A stretch of 64,000 nt of DNA from Marinoscillum furvescens DSM 4134 (GCF_003386095.1 NZ_QREG01000026.1:1-64000), one strand, 5' to 3'. Counted from the stretch's first letter, positions 52,476-62,743 are shown. Notes: a model not told the origin generated them from the sequence alone. A program made the numbers and translations.

Positions 52476-55378
52476 TGGACAGGTCAGAAAACACTGTTGA
52501 TTCATTTATTGCTGAGCTGGCAGATCAAATCCTCTCGGAGCATGATGGTCGGCTGCAGGATGTGACGGTGGTTTTTCCCAACCGTCGCGCGGGGCTCTTT
52601 TTCCGAAAGGCACTTGCACAGCAGATCACTAAACCACTTTGGATGCCAGAGGTGATCAGTATGGAGGATTTTGTAACACGGCTCAGTCCTCTTCAGAAAA
52701 TCGAGAAGCTGGAAGCAATATTTGCCCTTTTTGAAGTCTATAAAATCCATCAAAAACGGGAAGAGTCCTTTGATCAGTTTTTCTTTTGGGGAGAAATGAT
52801 CCTGAGGGATTTCGAAGAGATCGATCAATATCTGGTAAACACAGAGCAGCTGTTTACCAGCATCAAAACACAGAAAGAGCTGGACGAAGAGTTTTACTTT
52901 TTGGATGAGGAAGACAAAGCCATCATTCAGAAATTTTGGGCTACATTCTTACCTAAGACCACAAAAAGCCAGGAAGCATTTTTGGAGACCTGGAAGTTGC
53001 TCAAACCGATATATGATGACTTCCAGGCTGCGCTCATTGCTCGTGGAGAGGCCTACGGTGGGCTCATATACAGAGAGGTGGCACGGGAGCTCCCAAGTCT
53101 TGAAGTATCCAAAAAGCCACTGTATTTCGCAGGGTTCAACGCGTTGACCTTTGCCGAGGAGAAAATCATCAAGCACTTCGTATTTGAAACAAATGCCAAA
53201 GTGATCTGGGATGTGGATCGCTATTATTTTGATAATGAAAAACAAGAAGCAGGCTTCTTTTTGCGCGAATATGCTAAGGAACAAACGCTGCAACGTACAT
53301 TCCCCGAAGAGCTTCCCTATCGGTTGAAATCACCGAAGGAATTTAAGGCAACAGGAGTCTCACTGGAAGTAGGGCAGACCAAGGCGCTGGCTGAAGAGCT
53401 GGAAAAACTGGCGCATGAGCCAGGCTTTGAGCCTGAGAAGACTGTGATCGTATTGCCGATGGAGCACATGCTTTTTCCGACGCTGCATGCAATTCCCGAT
53501 AGTATAGATCGGATCAACATTACGATGGGTTATCCGCTGAAGGATACGCCAGTTTTTAGTTTGCTGGAAAGCGTGCTTATGCTTCAGCACATGCGCAGGG
53601 AAAGCATCGTCAATGGCGTTTCTTTTTACTACAAGCCATTGGTGGAGCTACTAGAGCATCCGCTGGTATTTGCGATGGAAGAAAAGGCCATTCAAAGCCT
53701 CATAGCTGAAATCAAAAAGCGGAATTTGATTACGCTTTACGCGGATGATTTAAACCTGGAACACCCCATATTCAAGCATATTTTTCACAAACCGGATGAT
53801 GCCTTTGAGTATCTCCTGGGCTTGCTTAAGCAACTGTACGATTATTGGAAAGATCAGGAGCATGATCTCGAACAGGAGTTTATTAGTCGTTTTTATGAGC
53901 ACATAGCCCAGCTAAAGAAAATGATGGGTGACCGTGCAGAAGAGCTTAGTTATGATTTCCTGATCAAGTTGTTTCGCAGGCTGGCGCGTACCCTCAAAAT
54001 ACCATTTACCGGAGAGCCACTTGGGGGGTTGCAAATCATGGGGATTCTTGAAACCCGTAACCTGGATTTTGAAAACGTCTTCGTTCTGAACATGAATGAG
54101 GACAGCTGGCCGGCAGCACCGCGCAGTGGATCATTCATTCCTTACAACATTCGAAAAGCGTTTGACTTGCCGGTGCATGATCATCACGATGCGATTTATG
54201 CTTATCTGTTTTACCGGTTGCTGCAGCGAGCAAAACGGGTGCACTTTTACTACAATACAGTTTCTGAGTTTAATGTAAATGGTGAGATCAGTCGGTTGGT
54301 TCAGCAGTTGGAAGTGGAGTCCGATTACACTCTGGAGAAGCGCATACTAGCCAGCCCAATTAAGACCGTGCCACCAAAGGCTATTACAATTGAGAAGACG
54401 CCTGCGGTGCTGGATGGGTTGGAGCGGTATCTGGAGGGGTATCAGGGTAGGAAAGGGGCATCCCCGTCATCTTTTACACCTTCTGCCATCAATACCTATC
54501 TGGATTGTCGGTTGAAATTTTACTTTAAGTATGTAGCTCGGCTTTATGAGCCTGATGCGGTCCAGGAAGAAATGGACCCTATGGTTTTTGGGAATATCCT
54601 GCATGATACCATGGAGCTGCTATACAAGCAGTTTAAAGAACGCAATAAGACGGATATCGTGCAGCCACAGGACATGTTTTGGATCAAAGAAGGGGTGGAT
54701 GGTGCCATGAATCAGGCCTTTGTGAAGCACTATGGGATTTCGAAAAAGAAAGAAAAGAAGTTTAAACTGGAAGGTCGATCGCTCATAGCGGCAGATGTGC
54801 TGAAAAAGTTTATTTACAAAATACTGGATTACGACCGTGCCTATGCTCCTTTCAAAATTTTAGGACTGGAAGCCACCAGCAGGGACGGATACAGTCTTTC
54901 AGTACCAATCAGTCCTGGAGGACGAGAAGTTGCGGTAAGGATTCGTGGTATCATCGATCGTATAGATCTCAAGCAGGGAAAGGTGCGAGTCATTGATTAC
55001 AAGACGGGTCGCGACGAAAAGAACTTTAAGTCGGTGGAGTCGCTTGTAGACCGAAATGATAAAAGACGCGCTAAGGCGGCCTTTCAGGTATTCTTTTACA
55101 GTCACTTGTTTGAAAAGAATTTTTCTAAAGAGCCTTATGAAACGATTGAGCCCGGGCTTTTCAATTCGAGGGATCTGTTCAGTGATGATTTTGAGTGGAA
55201 GCTTTACGACAAGTCACACAAGACTAATGTAGGGGAGTTTCGCAGGTATCAGCCAGATTTCGAAACAGTGTTAGTAGAACTACTTATCGAAATGTATGCT
55301 CCTGAAGTGCCTTTCGATCAAACCGAAGACACTAAGAAATGCGGGTACTGTACCTATAAAGATATTTGTGGGAGGTGA
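52475..55378 (+). CDS. AddB-type PD-(D/E)XK nuclease with iron-sulfur cluster motif
   Basis: A 967-residue partner of the upstream helicase. The N-terminal part resembles a helicase fold without an intact Walker A motif (VVFPNRRAGLFFRKAL takes its place). The C-terminal nuclease has VRVIDYKTGRDEK (Asp841, Lys843). A cysteine in DCRLKFYF (Cys678) together with CGYCTYKDIC at the extreme C-terminus (Cys956, Cys959, Cys965) reproduces the AddB 4Fe-4S pattern C-Xn-C-X2-C-X5-C, which staples the nuclease domain. Translation is coupled to the helicase gene. Confidence 0.9.
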   Translation: MDRSENTVDSFIAELADQILSEHDGRLQDVTVVFPNRRAGLFFRKALAQQITKPLWMPEVISMEDFVTRLSPLQKIEKLEAIFALFEVYKIHQKREESFDQFFFWGEMILRDFEEIDQYLVNTEQLFTSIKTQKELDEEFYFLDEEDKAIIQKFWATFLPKTTKSQEAFLETWKLLKPIYDDFQAALIARGEAYGGLIYREVARELPSLEVSKKPLYFAGFNALTFAEEKIIKHFVFETNAKVIWDVDRYYFDNEKQEAGFFLREYAKEQTLQRTFPEELPYRLKSPKEFKATGVSLEVGQTKALAEELEKLAHEPGFEPEKTVIVLPMEHMLFPTLHAIPDSIDRINITMGYPLKDTPVFSLLESVLMLQHMRRESIVNGVSFYYKPLVELLEHPLVFAMEEKAIQSLIAEIKKRNLITLYADDLNLEHPIFKHIFHKPDDAFEYLLGLLKQLYDYWKDQEHDLEQEFISRFYEHIAQLKKMMGDRAEELSYDFLIKLFRRLARTLKIPFTGEPLGGLQIMGILETRNLDFENVFVLNMNEDSWPAAPRSGSFIPYNIRKAFDLPVHDHHDAIYAYLFYRLLQRAKRVHFYYNTVSEFNVNGEISRLVQQLEVESDYTLEKRILASPIKTVPPKAITIEKTPAVLDGLERYLEGYQGRKGASPSSFTPSAINTYLDCRLKFYFKYVARLYEPDAVQEEMDPMVFGNILHDTMELLYKQFKERNKTDIVQPQDMFWIKEGVDGAMNQAFVKHYGISKKKEKKFKLEGRSLIAADVLKKFIYKILDYDRAYAPFKILGLEATSRDGYSLSVPISPGGREVAVRIRGIIDRIDLKQGKVRVIDYKTGRDEKNFKSVESLVDRNDKRRAKAAFQVFFYSHLFEKNFSKEPYETIEPGLFNSRDLFSDDFEWKLYDKSHKTNVGEFRRYQPDFETVLVELLIEMYAPEVPFDQTEDTKKCGYCTYKDICGR

Positions 55379-55527
55379 TTAATATAAGGTAACCATGTTT
55401 TCAGGTTGAATATTTGAGAGTTGACTTAATGGACTCAGCTAACAGGACGTGAACAGATGGTCGATCGGTTGAATGCATTTTTTTTGGATTTAGGTTGGGT
55501 TTATTAAAATTCAAATACAGCAAACTA

Positions 55528-58500
55528 CTATAAACCGCAAGCACGCCAGTCTACAGCTTTTTCATCAGGGAAAGCACAACTAGCCCTGTCATCATATTTC
55601 ATATATAATACGAGATAACAATTTTCAACCCCGAATCCATGTTCGGTGCTGGTTTCTCCCGGGTCCAAATCCCAGGTGCCCACATCGAAGGTACCGTCGG
55701 CTTTAGGGAAGTAATATTTGTAATGAACCCGGAAATTATTAGGGTTTGTAAATTTCACCCATTGCTTTTTTGTCGATACGTCGTATTTCTGCTCTAGTAC
55801 TACTGCTTCCCACCAGCAATAACCTGAATCAGGAAGTGAGTTGTCACTGTCTCCATCATTTGATCCTCCACCAGCGTCTCCTCCACCAGTGTCTCCAGGA
55901 GGTGGAGGTGGTGCAGTTTTGGTCCTGAAAGTAACGACATCACTAAATACCTGATTATTGTTTTCGTCGTAGGCTTTTACTACCAATTCGTATGATTTAT
56001 TATATAAAAGCCGGGGCAATTTTACCTCATGACCAACTGCATACTCACTGTGCCAAACGGGATCCCCATTGAGTAAAACTGTATAGTAAACCGGCCCACA
56101 ACGATCGCGATCCAGATTCCCATTGTGGTCTATAACAAGGCTGGTGTTTACATCCACAAGGGAGCTATCGTATGGATACATTATCTGGGGTTTATTTACA
56201 GACCCTCCATTGGTTGTAAATGAGATTGTTTCGCTACTTGATGTTTCAGAACCATTGTACAGTTCTATTTTATAGTAATATGTTGTGTTGTATTCATTCG
56301 ACACTATCGTCCGATTAAAGTCTACATTATCCAACTCAGTGAGATTGTCAGGGTCAGTACCATAGAAATGTCTCACTTTATAAGCTTCACAATAATCAGA
56401 AGCCTCCCATTTGGGCCACTTACAAATCGGGATATCAGTGGCTCCATTTTCTGGGTATACAATCATAGGCGTTGGTAATGGCTGATTGGTGGTGCCCTCA
56501 ATAGTGCCTGTCTTAAACGAAAATACTTCCTTATTTTCCACGATAGGGCCATCCTTCCACTCCCAGGTATCTATTGCTGAATTGTATTCAAAGGTGCCGT
56601 CATGTGTAGCAGCTACGGTCCAGAAATAGGTTGTGTTTTCTTGTAAAGGCAAATATTGATTTACGAATTCATCAGTTTTTTGCGAACTGATAGACAGTGT
56701 AGCGTCTTTCTCTGGAAATTTATTGACCCGAAGCAGGTTTTCAGGACTCGTGCCCATATAAAAGATATAGGCTATCTGAAAGTCCTCATGATGCGGCTCC
56801 ACAGTAAGGTTGGGGAATGCTATGCATAGATTCGAAGCTCCATTTGTAGGTTTTAAGAGTTTTGGGGGTACAAGTGCGTTCGGGTCCGGCCCGGATTCTG
56901 GTTCAGCCTCGTTTGGAGGAACATCTGGAATGTCCTCATTGGTCAATAGAGGTTGATCAAAATTGAAAGTTTCTTTCGTGACATTACTAAGTCCACAGGA
57001 TTGATTATAGGCCACGATGGCTACTTCTACCGGGATATTACCCTGGTATTTCAAATTAGGCGAAATTGACGTGACTTGTGTGGTGCCCTGTTTTAAGATA
57101 TCACTGGTTGATTTATGTGTTAACCGATATTTATACCCTGAGGCTCCTTCTACTTCACTCCAGGATATTTTTTGGTTTGTGGCCGAATCTATGGAAACCA
57201 TTGATAAAGTCCCAGGCTCAAAGTCCACATGAATTGTTTCTCTTAGCTGATATTCCTGGATTTTCTTATCAGCACCTGTATTTTCCATGTCTAAGATGAT
57301 TTCTAGTTGGTACTTAATAGTACCTTCACTATCGATATCTGGGGATACATGGACCGGTACTGAAACAACTTTTTCCACATACTCTCCAATAGTAGTGGGT
57401 GCTTTTATGCCGTTAATAGCAACACTATCAAGTAACCCGAATGTGTCTTTTAGCTTAAGGTAAAAAGTCTCATTCGTTGAAAAATCAGGAGAGGAGTTTT
57501 GCAGTGTAATGTCAATGGTGAATTCTTCACCACAGGATAGATTAGTTGGAATTTCTGAAATGGATGAAACTGTCACTTCATTACCCTGAATAAATATCCG
57601 CTGAATATGATCATAATAATGTATGTAATCCCAGGATGGATCACATACCCTGTTGACACTTTCAGGATCTATCTCCAAAAAAACACCAATGCCATTACCT
57701 GGCTCTATGTATTTTGCAGGTTCAAATAACGCGCGAAGTGCTACAAATGGATGATAAACGCTCCTGGTTGCGGCGATTTCAGGAATGTCGAGCGTATCTA
57801 CGGTGATGGCGCGACTGATCTCATCGTCGGTCAATTGGTACCAGGCATTTTCAATAGGGGGTAGTGGTACAATTTTTACAAATGCCTTTGTTGCTTTTGA
57901 CTGGGAGTAACCCTTGTTATAAATACGGAATCCCACGTCTAGCGTGTCATTTGGTGCTACTTTGCCCAGGTAATGGTGCCCTGTACGGGAATCAACAGTG
58001 AAATCGTCCAGGCCATTGCTTGTTTTACCATGAAAGTCTAGTGTAATTTCCGGTTGGAGAAAGACCGTTCCTTCAGGGCAATTGTTGGATAGTGCCAGGT
58101 GTGTGTTTTGTCCTTCATTGTATTCTAGAAAAGTGTTTTGGTAGTCCAACTGAAAAATGTACCAATTAGTTGTGTCAGTGAGGGGTACGTACATGTCAAT
58201 GGTGTCTTGCTCACCAGGAGCTAGTTCCGGCACCTCCAACAATTGCTTTACTTCGGCCATATAAGCCGATCTCTTAGGAGAAAAATGACGATTGTATAAT
58301 TGGTATTGATAAGTATAAGTAAGATTAATTTCACCTGCCAAAATGGTGTCATTCCTCATGAGAGCAATATGTGAAGCCGGGGCGGTTCCATTTCCATCGT
58401 TTGTAACAATGAGTCGATAATGCAGTGATATACTGTCATTTTCATGAAAAACCTCTTCTACCGTAGGTACTCCCGATAAGTCAGGAAGAAAATCTTGGTG

Positions 58501-60432
58501 CTCATCCACCTGCATGAAGACGGTCAATTGATTTACCTGCGCCCCAAGACACCTCTGAGTGTTTGGGATAATATCCAGAAAGGCTGTACCTGACCGTGAC
58601 CATTGATTAAGGATTTCTCCGAATCGAGCGAATTCGTCCACTACATATCCATTGGGGAAACTATATGTTATGCCGTTGTGGGATACCCCTTCTTCAGCAG
58701 CTGATATATCAAATGTGTCCTCTGCGATTACCAGTGTATCCTGATGATCTATACTTCGAAGCCTCAGCTGATAGGTGAGATTTTCACCCAGGCTGGAGCC
58801 AAAAAGTGATCCCAGCGAAAATACCAGAGTGTCTGCCAGTCCAAGGTTGATCGTATCATGTACCATAAACTGGTATTTTGTTGGGTCAAAATCCTGGCTG
58901 AGTTTGACCCAGTCGTCTGGGCTTTCTCCTGTGTATTTATAGGTATAGTGATGTTTTACAAAATCACCCAGGCTTGTCTTTCGAGAACCTATACTTTCAT
59001 GGAGGCGCATCCCATTTACCTCTAAGTAGAAACTTTCGACACGATATTCGTTGTGCTCAGCATTAGGCAGAGACAAGGTACACCTGGCCAGGGTATCCAT
59101 GCGGTATTCATCAATAAGTATAAAATGATTGGAAAAATCTGCCGAGAGATGCAGTGTGGGAAAAAAATCCAGGTCCTGATAGGCGTTCATTTTGTCTATG
59201 GCTGCAAGAGCATAAGGCGCTGACATCACACTGTCATTATATATGCGTTGATGATAAAGCTTCAAGTTGTTTCTATGGATCGGTGACTCGTTAGATAGTT
59301 TAATGCTTACGCCATGTTGGCCGCAGTAGGCATTTAGGTCCAGGGTGGGCTCGGCTGATAGCTTATAGCTACCCTCATGGTCATTTAGGTAGGTAAATGT
59401 TTTGTATCCGTATCCAATGGGGATTCGCTCAAAGGTTTTTGAATCTATAGCAAGTACTTTTACGATCCCTTCGTATTCACCCGAAGGCATGTCGTCAGGC
59501 CATATAGGAAAGTAGTCTACATCCTCGCCAAATATATAGCTTGCATCTGAGCTGATTGAAGGAATGGAATCTCTAAACTCATACGAATCTGAAGAGTCAG
59601 TCAAGGACCTTAAGGTCATCTTCAATTCCAGAGGTGGTAAGTCTGCACCAGAGCTATTCTTAATGCCTAGCATTAGAAATGCCGAATCACGAGCTGTCAG
59701 GGTTTGCTTGCTACCACTTAGAAATCCAATAAATAGCGGGTCTTCCACTGTGAGGTGACTGAAGAAGAAGTTTTGTCCGTTCAATAGAGCAGTTGTATTT
59801 ATCTGACTCAACGTGTCGCAACCATTGAAAATAATGCGGTCTTGAAACTCATAGAGATATTGATAATAAGGGTAAGTCCAGTTGTTGTCTGGAGAAGTAA
59901 GCACGCTATCTGTAGGATGTATTTGAATCCATTTAGGATTTAAAGGTAGACTGTCTACTGATTTTAGAAGGTTGTTCACTGAGACTACAGCATCGTCCTT
60001 TTTGATCAACCACTGAATTTGGTCCGGGTACTTTGGGTTATCGCCTAATGAATCATAAAATGGATTGATTATCTGGTAGCTAGCATTTACATACAGTTTT
60101 GAGGTGTCTATCTGCAATAAATTTTGATTGTCAGTAAGGGAGGAAAGGTTGCCTACGCTGAGGACCATCATGGTATCGCTTACGATTACATCACAGTCCT
60201 TTGTTTCTAGTATTCCAAAGACATACCCTTCCATGTCTTCTATCTTTAAAGAAGTCCCTTCAGCTATTTGGCTATAGGTAGTTTCCTGAAGTGTCCTGAA
60301 ATACCAGTAGGTGGTTCCTTCTACGTCTAAACTGATGTATGCAGAGTCATTCTCGCATATTTTGAGCAATTCTGATTGAGCCGTTACACCGAGAGAGGCA
60401 ATCAATACTATGCCAAAGAAAAAATATCTCAT
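55528..60432 (-). CDS. Very large exported protein with beta-sandwich repeats and an unrecognised C-terminal domain
   Basis: A 1634-residue protein with a signal peptide (about 1-19, ending GVTAQ). Most of the chain is beta-rich; several segments resemble CARDB-like adhesion modules, and the region of about 1140-1500 has fibronectin-like modules that open with alike phrases (LLKPTNGASNLCIAFPNL, IVYPENGATDIPICKWPKW, IMYPYDSSLVDVNTSL). A proline then glycine/aspartate-rich linker (about 1508-1535) leads to a compact 99-residue tail with four cysteines, starting SGYCWWEAVVLEQKY and ending ACGL. This tail is neither a type A sorting domain nor CHU_C. The gene follows a type A substrate gene by 6 bp, so they are probably co-expressed. 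Function unknown. Confidence 0.8.
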   Translation of the reverse strand: MRYFFFGIVLIASLGVTAQSELLKICENDSAYISLDVEGTTYWYFRTLQETTYSQIAEGTSLKIEDMEGYVFGILETKDCDVIVSDTMMVLSVGNLSSLTDNQNLLQIDTSKLYVNASYQIINPFYDSLGDNPKYPDQIQWLIKKDDAVVSVNNLLKSVDSLPLNPKWIQIHPTDSVLTSPDNNWTYPYYQYLYEFQDRIIFNGCDTLSQINTTALLNGQNFFFSHLTVEDPLFIGFLSGSKQTLTARDSAFLMLGIKNSSGADLPPLELKMTLRSLTDSSDSYEFRDSIPSISSDASYIFGEDVDYFPIWPDDMPSGEYEGIVKVLAIDSKTFERIPIGYGYKTFTYLNDHEGSYKLSAEPTLDLNAYCGQHGVSIKLSNESPIHRNNLKLYHQRIYNDSVMSAPYALAAIDKMNAYQDLDFFPTLHLSADFSNHFILIDEYRMDTLARCTLSLPNAEHNEYRVESFYLEVNGMRLHESIGSRKTSLGDFVKHHYTYKYTGESPDDWVKLSQDFDPTKYQFMVHDTINLGLADTLVFSLGSLFGSSLGENLTYQLRLRSIDHQDTLVIAEDTFDISAAEEGVSHNGITYSFPNGYVVDEFARFGEILNQWSRSGTAFLDIIPNTQRCLGAQVNQLTVFMQVDEHQDFLPDLSGVPTVEEVFHENDSISLHYRLIVTNDGNGTAPASHIALMRNDTILAGEINLTYTYQYQLYNRHFSPKRSAYMAEVKQLLEVPELAPGEQDTIDMYVPLTDTTNWYIFQLDYQNTFLEYNEGQNTHLALSNNCPEGTVFLQPEITLDFHGKTSNGLDDFTVDSRTGHHYLGKVAPNDTLDVGFRIYNKGYSQSKATKAFVKIVPLPPIENAWYQLTDDEISRAITVDTLDIPEIAATRSVYHPFVALRALFEPAKYIEPGNGIGVFLEIDPESVNRVCDPSWDYIHYYDHIQRIFIQGNEVTVSSISEIPTNLSCGEEFTIDITLQNSSPDFSTNETFYLKLKDTFGLLDSVAINGIKAPTTIGEYVEKVVSVPVHVSPDIDSEGTIKYQLEIILDMENTGADKKIQEYQLRETIHVDFEPGTLSMVSIDSATNQKISWSEVEGASGYKYRLTHKSTSDILKQGTTQVTSISPNLKYQGNIPVEVAIVAYNQSCGLSNVTKETFNFDQPLLTNEDIPDVPPNEAEPESGPDPNALVPPKLLKPTNGASNLCIAFPNLTVEPHHEDFQIAYIFYMGTSPENLLRVNKFPEKDATLSISSQKTDEFVNQYLPLQENTTYFWTVAATHDGTFEYNSAIDTWEWKDGPIVENKEVFSFKTGTIEGTTNQPLPTPMIVYPENGATDIPICKWPKWEASDYCEAYKVRHFYGTDPDNLTELDNVDFNRTIVSNEYNTTYYYKIELYNGSETSSSETISFTTNGGSVNKPQIMYPYDSSLVDVNTSLVIDHNGNLDRDRCGPVYYTVLLNGDPVWHSEYAVGHEVKLPRLLYNKSYELVVKAYDENNNQVFSDVVTFRTKTAPPPPPGDTGGGDAGGGSNDGDSDNSLPDSGYCWWEAVVLEQKYDVSTKKQWVKFTNPNNFRVHYKYYFPKADGTFDVGTWDLDPGETSTEHGFGVENCYLVLYMKYDDRASCAFPDEKAVDWRACGL

Positions 60433-60438
60433 GTTGTG

Positions 60439-61656
60439 TTAATGCTTAATGATTTGGAAGATCTCTATGTGGTTGTTGACGGAAACAGTGAGTAGATAAA
60501 CCCCGCTTGATAGGTGGCTAAAGTTGAGTTTGTGATTGTTGTAGCTAAAAGCGTAATTCTTTCCCGATAGATCCGTCAGTGCCATTATTTTAGTTGAATG
60601 TGAAGCTTTAGATGCCAGGTGCAAATAATCAGTTACCGGGTTAGGATAGATTTCTATTGTATGTCTTTCATTTTTAAGCACGCTGGATACTTCGATTGGG
60701 TAATTTTCATATATGTCATACGTCCCATCACTTGCAGCTATGCGCACCTCATGTGGGGGAGGAGGTAGTTGCTCTAGAGTCTTAATGATCGTTATGTCAC
60801 CTGCTTCATTGATGTCAAAGTAACTCATTAGACTGCCCGATGCTATAGAGAAATGAATAGGGTCCATGTCTTCATCTGAAGCTTTTACACTGCCTAGTGT
60901 AGTGCCTACAGGTGCTTGTTGCTCGATTTGAAACGTGTCTTTAATAAGTACTGGAGGCTCATTCATGTTTGATACCTCGATGGTGACTTCCATTTCTCTT
61001 CGGACCCAGCCATCGGAAACTGCAATGGTTGACTTGATGGAAGGTGTTTGTTCATGATTGTATAGCGAGCTGTCTGCCACGGTCAATATCCCCATGCGCT
61101 CGTCCAGTGCTACTGCACTTGCAGGGTTGGTTGTCAGGAGTTCATACCATAGTGGATCACCATCTGGGTCTGAGGAGGTAATTTGCCCCAGAGTGTCCCT
61201 GGAGCTAGGATTCTCAGGAATTGTGAACTCCTGATTGGTTACTTCGGGAGGACTGTTGGTGAATGTGTACGCAAACAACTCATATTGAGAACAAGAGCCT
61301 GAGCTCAATGTGATCTCAAGTTCGACCGTAAAAGAAGTGTCTGGATGATCGTAATAATAGTTTGACGAATCGATTAGTAGAATATCTCCTGAGGGGATAA
61401 TATTATCGTTGGAAGATTGGATAGATAAATCTAGCGTGTCTGTCCGGTTAAAGATATTACTGGCCTTGAACTGCAAGTAGCTGGAAGTGTTGCCAGGAGC
61501 TGTCACATTTACAATGTTGCTGATGTCCAATGTGTTTTTCGGTAGTGCTTTATTACCCGAAGTACTCAATGTGAACGATTGCTGACCGTAAGCAGAGGTC
61601 AGAGCCATGAAGCATATGAGCATGGCGAATACGGTGGTTGGGGTACCTTTGGTCAT
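60439..61656 (-). CDS. Cadherin-like exported protein with type A T9SS sorting domain
   Basis: A 405-residue protein with a signal peptide (about 1-24, ending SAYGQ), a beta-rich N-terminal part, two cadherin-like modules (about 133-235 and 236-328; TSDPDGDPLWYEL, ASDEDMDPIHFSI) and a C-terminal type IX secretion sorting domain (about 333-405) with the markers IEIYPNPVTDYLHL, LTDLSGKNY and LSSGVYLLTV. It should cross the outer membrane by T9SS and be anchored or released. It is first in a two-gene unit with the 1634-residue gene 6 bp downstream. A perfect palindrome lies 14 bp before its start. Confidence 0.88.
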   Translation of the reverse strand: MTKGTPTTVFAMLICFMALTSAYGQQSFTLSTSGNKALPKNTLDISNIVNVTAPGNTSSYLQFKASNIFNRTDTLDLSIQSSNDNIIPSGDILLIDSSNYYYDHPDTSFTVELEITLSSGSCSQYELFAYTFTNSPPEVTNQEFTIPENPSSRDTLGQITSSDPDGDPLWYELLTTNPASAVALDERMGILTVADSSLYNHEQTPSIKSTIAVSDGWVRREMEVTIEVSNMNEPPVLIKDTFQIEQQAPVGTTLGSVKASDEDMDPIHFSIASGSLMSYFDINEAGDITIIKTLEQLPPPPHEVRIAASDGTYDIYENYPIEVSSVLKNERHTIEIYPNPVTDYLHLASKASHSTKIMALTDLSGKNYAFSYNNHKLNFSHLSSGVYLLTVSVNNHIEIFQIIKH

Positions 61657-61669
61657 GTTTTTCTATGAT

Positions 61670-61690
61670 CAAAAGCCAAATTGGCTTTTG
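61670..61690. repeat. Near-continuous palindrome upstream of the T9SS substrate gene
   Basis: CAAAAGCCAA (61670-61679) and TTGGCTTTTG (61681-61690) form a perfect 10-bp inverted repeat around one base. In RNA it would give an 8-bp stem with a 5-nt loop. No T-run follows on either strand, so an operator or 5'-UTR hairpin is more likely than a terminator. Confidence 0.6.
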
Positions 61691-61745
61691 ACTAAAATAA
61701 TATAAAACTCTTACATCGCGTATTGCCGATCAAGTTTAAGGGTTT

Positions 61746-62153
61746 TTACGATGGATAAGTTCCATATCCCGGATCAATAAAATCTATGAGGTTACCATAG
61801 AGGTCTGCGAATACACAGACTTTACCAAAATCTTCCACTGCAGGCGCTCTCACGATGTGTACATCATGGGCAATAAGACGCGCATAATCTTCATCGAAGT
61901 TATCGGTGTGGAGAAATAGGAAAACCCTGCCTCCGGTTTGATTGCCTACGGCTGCCAATTCCTGAGCATTTTTGGCTTTTGCTAATAGCAGCCGACATCC
62001 ATTACCGCCTTTTGGAGCTACCACTACCCATCGTTTCGTTGGAGTACGTTGGGTGTCTTCGATGAGTTCAAAGCCGAGCACCTGTGTATAAAATGCGATG
62101 GCCTCATCATATTCTTTGACTACCAGTGTGATTTGGTGTAGATGTTGTTTCAT
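61746..62153 (-). CDS. VOC-superfamily (glyoxalase/bleomycin-resistance-like) protein
   Basis: A 135-residue protein of the vicinal oxygen chelate fold, starting MKQHLHQITLVVKEYDEA and carrying FYTQVLGFEL, FLHTDNFDEDYARL and FADLYGNLIDFID. The glutamate normally found at the last metal position appears replaced by Asp in the closing strand, so activity is uncertain. The frame is open 13 codons further upstream, but the ATG at 62153 overlaps the upstream gene by 4 bp and is the usual start. Substrate unknown. Confidence 0.88.
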   Translation of the reverse strand: MKQHLHQITLVVKEYDEAIAFYTQVLGFELIEDTQRTPTKRWVVVAPKGGNGCRLLLAKAKNAQELAAVGNQTGGRVFLFLHTDNFDEDYARLIAHDVHIVRAPAVEDFGKVCVFADLYGNLIDFIDPGYGTYPS

Positions 62154-62743
62154 GTGGTTAATTGTTTGGAAGGAAACCTGCGCATAAACCATAGGGTGTC
62201 GTTGACGTCCCGTTCCCAGGAGTGGTAAACTTCAAACCCGTAGCGTTCGTATACCCGCCGGTTTCGTGCTACGGATGTTTCCAAATAGATAGGTAGGCAG
62301 CTTTCCTCGGACCACTTCAGGATGTCATTTTTGAGTTCGAAAGCAGCTCGTGAAATTTTGCCAGCAGCACTGGCGCCAAAAAACCAGAAATATAGGAATT
62401 GTCCATCTTTCGGCCTCACAGCATTTACATAAGCATTGCTTTTTGCAACCTGTAGTGAGCGACTAAACCCAATGCAATTTTTGATAAGTTTCATTTGGGC
62501 GAAGACCTCTTTTAGACTTTCCTTTTTCTGATAAAACGGATAGCATATAGCAATGGAGGAGTTGTCATTGGACAGCCAAACACCATCAGCAGGAAGGCTA
62601 CTTTGAAAGGCATAATGAGCCAGAGCTTCTAATGCTCGTGGTTTTTTAGGGTTGATGACTCGTTGTACGCTGGGATTATCCGTGAATGATTCGCAGATAA
62701 TGCTGACTACCAGATTTTGGTCGTCTTTAGTAGCTGGCTTCAT
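62150..62743 (-). CDS. GNAT-family N-acetyltransferase
   Basis: A 197-residue protein. The C-terminal part has the GNAT closing motif IYLETSVARNRRVYERYGFE, and the middle LYFWFFGASAAGKISRAAFE stands where the acetyl-CoA binding loop normally lies. The substrate is unknown. It overlaps both neighbours by 4 bp (ATGA on each side), so it is the middle gene of a translationally coupled trio. Confidence 0.85.
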   Translation of the reverse strand: MKPATKDDQNLVVSIICESFTDNPSVQRVINPKKPRALEALAHYAFQSSLPADGVWLSNDNSSIAICYPFYQKKESLKEVFAQMKLIKNCIGFSRSLQVAKSNAYVNAVRPKDGQFLYFWFFGASAAGKISRAAFELKNDILKWSEESCLPIYLETSVARNRRVYERYGFEVYHSWERDVNDTLWFMRRFPSKQLTT

